A stretch of DNA of 20,927 nt from CAZFLM01 sp964519955 (GTDB lineage: Bacteria; Armatimonadota; Chthonomonadetes; Chthonomonadales; CAJBBX01). Both the position numbers and the translations under genes were made by a program. The notes under the pieces are model-generated. The model searched no databases, had not been told where the DNA came from, and saw nothing but the letters and a program-made list of their open reading frames with translations. Position 1 is the first letter of the stretch; each line of letters opens with the position of its first letter. This document shows, piece by piece, positions 15,303-20,927 of the stretch. The stretch is taken from assembly GCA_964519955.1 (NCBI GenBank), contig CAZFLM010000098.1, positions 1-20,927 on the forward strand, written 5' to 3'.

Positions 15303-15521
15303 GTGTCTGTGATCGCCGCGCGTCTCCACGTAGGCGCATGCGTCCATCTGGCAGTCGCGCTCTCGCTCCTGGCGCTCGGCACCGGGGCTTGCGCCCAGTA
15401 CGTCGGCGCGCCGGGCTCCGCGGAGCGCCTGTTCGGCATCGGTCGGTGCGCCCCTGCGCAGGAGGCCGGAGCAACCTGCTCCACCGGTGGACGAGGCCTT
15501 GGCGGCACGCATTCGGGATAG
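15303..15521 (+). CDS. Signal-peptide-bearing N-terminal part of an unknown exported protein
   Basis: The start is the GTG at 15303, with AAGGAGG about 7 bases upstream. It encodes 72 residues with a clear signal peptide (ALSLLALGTGACAQ, cleavage near ACA/Q). After GIGRCAPAQ the translation becomes Gly/Thr/Ser-rich and soon stops, while the +1 frame over the same DNA continues for 137 residues. The simplest reading is one exported protein of about 198 residues (15303-15900) with a frameshift between about 15445 and 15490, either a mutation or a sequencing error. No homologue recognised. Confidence 0.5.
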   Translation: MSVIAARLHVGACVHLAVALSLLALGTGACAQYVGAPGSAERLFGIGRCAPAQEAGATCSTGGRGLGGTHSG

Positions 15522-15900
15522 CTACGATCGGCACGCCACACGGCTCCTGGCGCCGGTGCAGTCGGAGCGCGTCGTCGCGGATCTCGACCTGTTGTGGCGG
15601 GCTGGCTTGCTGCACCAGTACGAGCATCTGCCCAGCGCTGTCGGCGGCCCGGTCTGGTTGGAGGTCAGGAGCACCGTGGGCGTCGCGGTGCACAACCTGA
15701 CCCCCTGGCGCTCCGGCGCGGCGTTCCGGATGTCGCCCGTGCCCGTGAGCGAGCTTGCTATGGCGGCACTGGTGCGGCTCGTGGCAGCCCTGGGCGACCT
15801 GTTCCCCACGGTGTGCGGTGGGCGTGACTGCTCTGCGGACTGGCGCCGCTTCGTGGCCCTGCGCTATGTGCCGTTGGCCGCGCTGTGCCGGATGCGATAG
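15487..15900 (+). CDS. C-terminal part of the same unknown exported protein
   Basis: The frame can start at the GTG at 15487, but no ribosome binding site is well placed; AGGAGG lies more than 20 bases away. Continuing upstream in this frame gives RRRPEQPAPPVDEAL, a natural linker after a signal peptide. The 137 residues contain ARIRDSYDRHATRLL, DLDLLWRAGLLHQYEHL and VWLEVRSTVGVAVHNL, and read like a real soluble domain. Two Cys (VCGGRDC) lie near the end and may pair outside the cell. Function unknown. It is followed after 40 bases by the large exported HEAT-like protein and may share its transcript. Confidence 0.55.
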   Translation: MDEALAARIRDSYDRHATRLLAPVQSERVVADLDLLWRAGLLHQYEHLPSAVGGPVWLEVRSTVGVAVHNLTPWRSGAAFRMSPVPVSELAMAALVRLVAALGDLFPTVCGGRDCSADWRRFVALRYVPLAALCRMR

Positions 15901-15940
15901 CCGACACGAGTTGTGCTGCAGCCCCATCGGAGGACACGCC

Positions 15941-18175
15941 ATGACGCTGCCACCGTCGATCCGCCGTGCCGCGTTCCTGCTCGCCGCCCTGGCGGCGCTG
16001 TGGCCCACGCCCGGAGCCGCGCAGGCGCCGCCGTCTCAGCCCGACACCCGCATCCCCGCCGTGTTCGTCGATGCAGCGCGCTTCCTGTTCGACCACGGCA
16101 TGGGCGACCCGCGCGGCGGCGAGTTCCGCAAGGTGACCGTCGCGTTCGGCAAGCCAGCCGAGGTCACAGGTTGGGTCTTCTACGAGGGCGGCAAGCCGGC
16201 CCGCGTCGTCTGCTGGAATGGGCTGGCCTACAAGCCGATCGAGGTTGGCGAGAAGCTGGACCTGGGCGCGTTCGTCGAGCGCTCGCTGGTCGGACCGCGC
16301 TTCACCCTGCACGACGCGATCACGATGGCGTACTGGGCCAACTGCCCGGCCAGCCTCCCTGGCGTGGCGCTGCTGCTGCGCGTGAACGAGCCCGAGTTGG
16401 CCGGGCGTGTCTACGCCGTCCGAAGGTCGGGGCGTTCGGGTGATGCCGGCGCGCCGATCGACGCCGGGCAACTCGTCGGCGCCTACGCGTGGGCTCGCTA
16501 CACCCGCGCCGCCGTCGCGCACCTGTGCCGCGATGACCTGCTCGCCCGCTCTGACAGCCGGCTGCTAGTGGCAAACAGTGACGCGATGCGCGAGCTTGCG
16601 GCGCGCTGGGCTGCGCCGGGGTTGCAGCGGTCGCCCCCGCTCTGGCTGGCGACGTCGCTCCAGCTCGCCGATGAGCTGGCCGTCGACTCGGCCCGACGCC
16701 TGTCCCATCTGCGCCCGAGCCCGTCCCATACCGACGCGCTCGCCCGCCTGCCTCTCCATGAGCGTGTACCTCGCCTCATCGACCTGCTCGACGAGGAAGG
16801 TGCGGACGGCTCTGCCGGCGCGGCACAAGCCTATCCAGCGATCGCTTCACTGATCGATATCGGCGACCCGGCGGTCGATGCGCTTCTCACCTGTGTCGAG
16901 AACGACACCCGGTTGACACGCGCCCCGCGCCCGTCCATGTCCGCGGGTGGCGATCTGCGTCTTCTGAGCGTGCGACAGGTTGCGTCGCAGGCGCTTACAC
17001 AGATCCTGAGCACGGAGGACCTGAGGCGCGGCCCCGACGGGGTGATCGAGGTGGCGGCCGTACGCGCGCAGTGGCTGCGCGACAAGGCCCTCTCGCCGGC
17101 GGAGCGCTACTATCGCGTGCTGTTGGACAACAATGCCGGAGAGCGGCGCTGGATCGAAGCGGCCCGGCTGCTCGTGCGGCGGAGCGACGACGGAGGCGCC
17201 GGCAGGTCGCGCGCTACGGCCGCCGCAAGTGGGAAGCCACGTCCGCCCATGGTCGGCGAATCCTTGCGTTCGTCCAAGCAGCCGTCGATCGGCGACCTGA
17301 TGGTGCGGCGGGTCGCCCAGATTGCCGCCGCGCCGTCTGCCTCGACCACGATCGCGAGGAACTACGCGGCAGCCCGGGCGGTGTGCATGGGCGCCCTGCT
17401 TGGCCGGTGGGACCGCCAGGGCAGCAGAGATGCGCTGCGTGAGATCGACCGCAGTGGGCGTGCTGCTCTGCAGCAGGGCGCAGGGGGCATCCACGACGTC
17501 TGGTTGCTGGCGCACGAGCTTGCGTCACTGACGTGCGTGCGTCTCCGCGCCGGCGACGTGCAGGCCGTGGCGGACTACGCGGGCTGGGTCCAAACCGTCG
17601 ACCTGTCGGGCTCCGGCGTGGATGAGGTGATGGTCGCCATGCCGCTCGTGCAGTTCCCGGACCTGACTCGCGAGCTATCCGCGCGGATCTTCTCTAGTGC
17701 GACCTCGCCCCTGAGCCCGCGGTTCACTCCGCCTGGTTCGAGCGGCCCGCGCCTGTGCTGCATCCTCGGCGTGGTGGAGTCGCCGCTGATCCAGGTTGAC
17801 GCATTCCGCGAGTGCGTGCTCGCGCTGCTGGCCGATCGGCGCGTTCTCGGCACCGCCTGGGTCGACGGGGAGGGCGCGAGTCGGTTCCAGGGCAAGGACG
17901 GCTCCTCTGGAGGGCTTGGCGTTGATGGGGCGGCCGTTAGGGAGGATTCCGCGTTGCCGCCGTCCGGGACGAAGCGCCCTCTGCGAGTGTGCGACGCTGC
18001 TGCTGTCGCGCTGCGCCGCTACGCCGGCGCGCCGGAGTACTTCCCTTGCTGGTCAGACGCCGCCCGCGACGCGGCCATCGAGAAGCTGAAGGCGTTCGTG
18101 ATCGAGAAGGGCGCTGGGTTGGCAGAACTCCATCCCAAGGACGCGTTCGGGTGGAAGGTGCCGTTCCCTGATTAG
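15941..18175 (+). CDS. Large exported HEAT-like protein of unknown function
   Basis: The protein has 744 residues. CGGAGGA at 15928-15934 precedes the ATG at 15941, which opens a Sec signal peptide (FLLAALAALWPTPGAAQ). Residues about 35-90 look like a small beta domain. The middle is helical, and YPAIASLIDIGDPAVDALLT, then ENDTRLTR, then VRQVASQALTQIL form the helix-pair pattern of HEAT-type repeats. The C-terminal half is helical too and ends in a helix pair (DAAIEKLKAFVIEKG). The GDPAV..L...ENDTRLTR element recurs in exported proteins of Planctomycetota/Armatimonadota style genomes. HEAT repeats usually bind protein partners; no catalytic residues are visible. It stands between two other exported or membrane proteins on the same strand. 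Confidence 0.65.
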   Translation: MTLPPSIRRAAFLLAALAALWPTPGAAQAPPSQPDTRIPAVFVDAARFLFDHGMGDPRGGEFRKVTVAFGKPAEVTGWVFYEGGKPARVVCWNGLAYKPIEVGEKLDLGAFVERSLVGPRFTLHDAITMAYWANCPASLPGVALLLRVNEPELAGRVYAVRRSGRSGDAGAPIDAGQLVGAYAWARYTRAAVAHLCRDDLLARSDSRLLVANSDAMRELAARWAAPGLQRSPPLWLATSLQLADELAVDSARRLSHLRPSPSHTDALARLPLHERVPRLIDLLDEEGADGSAGAAQAYPAIASLIDIGDPAVDALLTCVENDTRLTRAPRPSMSAGGDLRLLSVRQVASQALTQILSTEDLRRGPDGVIEVAAVRAQWLRDKALSPAERYYRVLLDNNAGERRWIEAARLLVRRSDDGGAGRSRATAAASGKPRPPMVGESLRSSKQPSIGDLMVRRVAQIAAAPSASTTIARNYAAARAVCMGALLGRWDRQGSRDALREIDRSGRAALQQGAGGIHDVWLLAHELASLTCVRLRAGDVQAVADYAGWVQTVDLSGSGVDEVMVAMPLVQFPDLTRELSARIFSSATSPLSPRFTPPGSSGPRLCCILGVVESPLIQVDAFRECVLALLADRRVLGTAWVDGEGASRFQGKDGSSGGLGVDGAAVREDSALPPSGTKRPLRVCDAAAVALRRYAGAPEYFPCWSDAARDAAIEKLKAFVIEKGAGLAELHPKDAFGWKVPFPD

Positions 18176-18221
18176 CCTGCGGGTGCCTGCCCCATCGCAG
18201 TGATGCCTCCAGGGAGCCACG

Positions 18222-18491
18222 ATGGATACCGATCACGCTCGACGCGACGAGAACGCTAAGGGCCATCCGCGCGGCTGCCAGTCGGTATCGCTGGCCGTCG
18301 TTGTCGCCCTGCTCCTGCTGCTCGGCGGGGCCTGGCTCGGGGTCATGGAGGTGTCGTTGGGCATCGCGCCTGCCGGAACGCGCGGTTTTGAGCGCATCGA
18401 GGGGTACGGGCCATCGGGTTCGACCGAGGTGGTGGCGCTGTGGCGCGCCGAGATCCGCTTCCACTCGCGACGCCGGCGGCCTCGCCCCTGA
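18222..18491 (+). CDS. Small single-pass membrane protein
   Basis: The protein has 89 residues, with a GGGAG ribosome binding site 5 bases before the ATG at 18222. A charged N-terminus (about 20 residues) is followed by one transmembrane helix (SLAVVVALLLLLGGAWLGVM, about 22-41) and a short periplasmic-side tail. It begins 46 bases after the HEAT-like protein and may be its partner or anchor. It ends 12 bases before the stop of the convergent SET gene. No family recognised. Confidence 0.55.
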   Translation: MDTDHARRDENAKGHPRGCQSVSLAVVVALLLLLGGAWLGVMEVSLGIAPAGTRGFERIEGYGPSGSTEVVALWRAEIRFHSRRRRPRP

Positions 18492-18503
18492 CCGCCCCGC
18501 CGC

Positions 18504-19022
18504 CTACCCCTTCGCGATCCGCGCGTTGATGAGCGGCGAGAAGTGGCCGGCGTAGCGGGCGCGCAACTCCGGCAGGCGCCAGTCGCGGCCCGTGGCGCGC
18601 CCCCGGCACAGCGGGCTGCCGCAGCGGCACTCCCACGCCGATACGTAGCTCTCGTCGGCTTCCCACAGCGCATAGTCGGCGCGGACCTCTTCGCCGGGCT
18701 CGATGGCGCGGCGCGCGGCGAGCGTCACCGCGTCCGTCATCCACACGTTCCCGTCGCAGCAGTGGTTGATGCGGTACGCGTCGTCGTCGGCGTCGCTCTC
18801 CACGCTGAACAGGTCCTCGTCCCACTGCATGGCGCCCAGGCCGCGTGCCTGCGCCTCCGCAGCGCCCGCCGCGTCCGTGTAGGCGCCGCCCCACACGATG
18901 ACGGTCTCGCCCTCGACGATGGCCTCCCGCGCGAACAGGCCGGAGCCCGCGCCAGGCGCCTCGCGCAGCTCCAGCTTCGGGCTCAGCCAGGAGGTGGCGG
19001 CGACAGGCTTCATCGTCGCCAT
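18504..19022 (-). CDS. SET-domain protein, putative lysine methyltransferase
   Basis: The protein has 172 residues, close to the size of stand-alone SET domains, and has no export signal. A start three codons later (ATG at 19013) is possible; neither has a strong ribosome binding site. APGAGSGLFAREAIVEGE (22-39) is the opening SET motif, RINHCCDGN (84-92) is the NHxCxxN motif that forms the pseudoknot and binds S-adenosyl-methionine, and EPGEEVRADYALW (108-120) supplies the active-site Tyr. ECRCGSPLCRG (131-141) is a post-SET cysteine cluster for zinc. The family transfers methyl groups from S-adenosyl-methionine to protein lysines; the bacterial target is unknown. SET genes in free-living bacteria are usually explained by transfer. 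Confidence 0.85.
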   Translation of the reverse strand: MATMKPVAATSWLSPKLELREAPGAGSGLFAREAIVEGETVIVWGGAYTDAAGAAEAQARGLGAMQWDEDLFSVESDADDDAYRINHCCDGNVWMTDAVTLAARRAIEPGEEVRADYALWEADESYVSAWECRCGSPLCRGRATGRDWRLPELRARYAGHFSPLINARIAKG

Positions 19023-19046
19023 CCGCAGGGCTGTCCAGTGCAGGCT

Positions 19047-19064
19047 GGGACGCCCATCCCACCA
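19047..19064 (+). repeat. Single copy of the GGGACGCCCATCCCACCA repeat core
   Basis: The 18 bases are identical to the cores at 10563 and 10634 in the 71-bp tandem array. Here it fills the 64-base gap between two minus-strand genes, and little of the surrounding unit is conserved. Confidence 0.8.
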
Positions 19065-19086
19065 GTGCTCTCAGAGACGTTCAAGG

Positions 19087-20721
19087 TTACCCCTCCCGCC
19101 GCAGCGCGCGGCCCGGCAGCGCCGAGGTGTGCGCGCCTGCCTCCCAGACCACGCGCCCGTTCACCAGCACGCAGTCGACGCCCGACGAGAAGCGGTGCGG
19201 CTCGTCGAAGGAGGCGTTGTCGCGCACCGTCGCCGGGTCGTAGACCACCACGTCGGCGAACTTGCCTGGCGCGAGGATGCCGCGATTGACCAGGCCCAGC
19301 CGCTGTGCCGGGAGGGCGGTCATCTTGCGTACCGCCTCGGCTTCGGAGATGGTGCCTTGCTCGCGCACGTAGCGGCCCAGGACGCGCGTGAATGTGCCGT
19401 AGCAGCGCGGATGGACCTTGTCCTCACCCATCTTCCCGTGCGGGCAGGTGCCCACTGCGTCGGAGCCGATCATCGTGTACGGGTGGGCCATAACGAAGCG
19501 GATATCCTCCTCGTCGATGGCGTAGTTGATGGCGCTGACGAAGTTGCGCTCGTGGAGGATGAGGTCGAGCACCCACTCGATCGGGTTGGCCCCGGCCTCC
19601 TGCGCGAGTTCGGCGACTGTGCGGCCCTGGATGGCCCGGTTCCGCCGCGACGAAGCGATCTGCACGCAGCGCCATACGGAGCCCGGCCCCAGGTCGTCCC
19701 AGTCCGAGTGGTTCGTGCGGATGTCCTCCATGATGAGGCGGCGCTGTTCGGGGTCGGCCAGGCGCGCGAGCACGGTCTCGTTGTCGCCCGCGTTGGCCCA
19801 GGCCGGCAGGAACTGCACCGCCATGCTCGTCTGGAACGCGGTGTACGGGTACTGGTCCATCTGAACGTCGACACCCCGCGCGCGCGCCGCCTCCACCATG
19901 CGGATCGTCTCGCGCACCTTGCCCCAGTTCTGCCGGCCCTCCGCCTTGTGGTGCGAGAGCTGCACCGGAATGCCGCCTCGCTCGCCCACCTCGATCGCCT
20001 CGGCCACGCTCTCCAGCAGGCGGTCGCCCTCATTGCGCAGGTGCGTCGCGTAGAAGCCGCCGTACCGCGCCACGACCGCGCCCAGCTCGGCCAACTCGTC
20101 GACATCGGCATAGCCCGAGGGGGTGTACTCCAGCCCCGACGACAGGCCCCACGCGCCCTGTTCCATCGCGCCGGCGAGCGACGCCTTCATGGCCTCCATC
20201 TCCTCGCGCGTGGGTGGGCGGTGCTCCATGCCGACGAACCGCTTGCGCAGCGTGCCCTGGCCGGCGAGCATCACGTAGTTCGTCGCGGTGCCCCCGTCGT
20301 CCACGCGCCGCAGGTGCCCGTCGAACGTCTGCCAGGTTATCTTCGCCCCGTGCACGCCGAGCCAACGCTTCTCGAACGCGAACACCGGGTCGTCGGTCGC
20401 GATGCCGAGCGAGAGCGCGCAGTTGCCTACGACCTGGGTGGTGACGCCCTGCGAAACGATGCTCTCCATCTCCGGGTGGAAGAGGACCGAGATGTCGGAG
20501 TGCGTGTGGATGTCAACGAACCCGGGCGCGACGCGGCGGTTGGTCGCATCGATCACGCGGGCGGCGTGGCGCTGCGACAGGTCGCCGACCTCGACGACGC
20601 GGTCGCCGGCAATCCCAACGTCGGCGCGCACGGGCTGGTCGCCGGATCCGTCGAGGACCGTGCCTCCGCGGATGATTGTGTCGAGGGACGGATGAACGTT
20701 CTGGGGCTCAGGTGCAGGCAT
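19087..20721 (-). CDS. N-acyl-D-amino-acid deacylase (amidohydrolase superfamily)
   Basis: The protein has 544 residues, with the start at the ATG 20719-20721 chosen because the conserved part (TIIRGGTVLDGSG) begins 15 residues later; the frame is open to 20844 but the added residues look non-coding. Metal ligands are visible in order: His72 and His74 (DIHTHSD), Cys101 (VVGNCA), His227 (YATHLRNEGD), His257/258 (QLSHHKAEG) and Asp421 (MIGSDAVG). All are conserved in D-aminoacylases, which remove the acyl group from N-acyl-D-amino acids and related peptides in a binuclear or mononuclear zinc site. There is no signal peptide, so it acts in the cytoplasm, probably on D-amino-acid derivatives from cell wall or environment. 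The length is typical (480-570). Not coupled to the SET gene (64 bases between). Confidence 0.9.
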   Translation of the reverse strand: MPAPEPQNVHPSLDTIIRGGTVLDGSGDQPVRADVGIAGDRVVEVGDLSQRHAARVIDATNRRVAPGFVDIHTHSDISVLFHPEMESIVSQGVTTQVVGNCALSLGIATDDPVFAFEKRWLGVHGAKITWQTFDGHLRRVDDGGTATNYVMLAGQGTLRKRFVGMEHRPPTREEMEAMKASLAGAMEQGAWGLSSGLEYTPSGYADVDELAELGAVVARYGGFYATHLRNEGDRLLESVAEAIEVGERGGIPVQLSHHKAEGRQNWGKVRETIRMVEAARARGVDVQMDQYPYTAFQTSMAVQFLPAWANAGDNETVLARLADPEQRRLIMEDIRTNHSDWDDLGPGSVWRCVQIASSRRNRAIQGRTVAELAQEAGANPIEWVLDLILHERNFVSAINYAIDEEDIRFVMAHPYTMIGSDAVGTCPHGKMGEDKVHPRCYGTFTRVLGRYVREQGTISEAEAVRKMTALPAQRLGLVNRGILAPGKFADVVVYDPATVRDNASFDEPHRFSSGVDCVLVNGRVVWEAGAHTSALPGRALRREG

Positions 20722-20834
20722 CGGTGACTCGGTTCGTGCGGCAAGATGATCGGGGGCTGCTCTGCCCATGAAGTACGTTCGGCGCGGTCGCCCCGCTCCG
20801 CCCGGCAGATCGGCCGCGCGCCCGGGGCCGTCCC

Positions 20835-20890
20835 CGCCACGCACAGCGTCCCGGTGGGACGGGCGTCCCTGGCCGCGAGCACAGCGCCCG
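20835..20890 (-). repeat. Diverged copy of the GGGACGCCC repeat unit, minus strand
   Basis: On the minus strand GGGACGCCCGTCCCACC (20869-20853) is followed by GGGACGCTGTGCGTGGCGGG, resembling the order core then CGACGCTGTGCCGGGCGA in the 71-bp array; GGGCGCTGTGCTCGCGG precedes it. About 55 bases are related, so this is part of the same dispersed family. It lies upstream of the deacylase start. Confidence 0.65.
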
Positions 20891-20927
20891 GGTTTGCTGG
20901 CGGATCGGCCTGCTGGCGCCCTGGAGG

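Noticed and set aside
13093..15930. Shared TGCTGCAGCCC(T/C)AT at 13093 and 15914 upstream of two exported genes as a regulatory site
   Set aside because: Only about 15 bases match, at different distances from the starts and lacking any palindrome; chance cannot be excluded.
18898..20727. Long plus-strand open frame opposite the D-aminoacylase
   Set aside because: The minus strand carries all conserved metal ligands; the plus frame has none and low complexity.

Overview
The window is GC-rich, densely coded bacterial DNA without rRNA or tRNA genes. Many secreted carbohydrate-active proteins, low-complexity intergenic repeats and PVC/Armatimonadota-like protein styles suggest a metagenome-derived member of Armatimonadota or Planctomycetota. 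That placement is an inference; no marker gene is present to confirm it.

Positions 1-3120 hold the most unusual content: an array of polymorphic-toxin C-terminal cassettes. Almost the same pre-toxin linker DNA occurs three times as direct repeats (1-320, 1697-1999, 2943-3120). Copy 1 runs into a GIY-YIG nuclease domain and is followed by a leucine-rich-repeat protein, the presumed immunity protein. Copy 2 runs into an HNH/endonuclease VII-type 'WHH' nuclease domain and is followed by a small acidic protein whose start overlaps the toxin stop, again a presumed immunity protein. Copy 3 is broken by a CAG-to-TAG change and loses its homology just before an unrelated gene for a zinc-ribbon membrane protein (3163-4425). 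No toxin body (RHS, filamentous or secretion domain) is visible in the window, and copy 2 is closed upstream by a stop, so the cassettes look like orphan or silent tips stored beside a full-length toxin.

Positions 4426-5570 are mostly non-coding: the decayed 3' end of an IS21-family istB gene, a short ORF with an excellent ribosome binding site, and two strong hairpins. Positions 5571-8563 carry three minus-strand genes (a Cys-rich hypothetical protein, a secreted clan GH-A-like hydrolase, and a small DUF1801-like protein).

Positions 8802-15199 hold a double-CxxC protein, a Tat-type glucuronoyl esterase (CE15), a 71-bp tandem repeat, a secreted ThuA-like/TIM-barrel hydrolase on the minus strand and, divergent from it, a secreted GH42-like beta-galactosidase. 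Together these suggest breakdown of plant-type polysaccharide, cleaving glucuronate esters and galactosides.

Positions 15303-18491 hold exported or membrane proteins of unknown function, the first apparently frameshifted, and a large HEAT-like secreted protein. The window ends with a minus-strand SET-domain protein and an N-acyl-D-amino-acid deacylase. Copies of the intergenic repeat seen at 10.5 kb recur at 19.05 kb and 20.85 kb.
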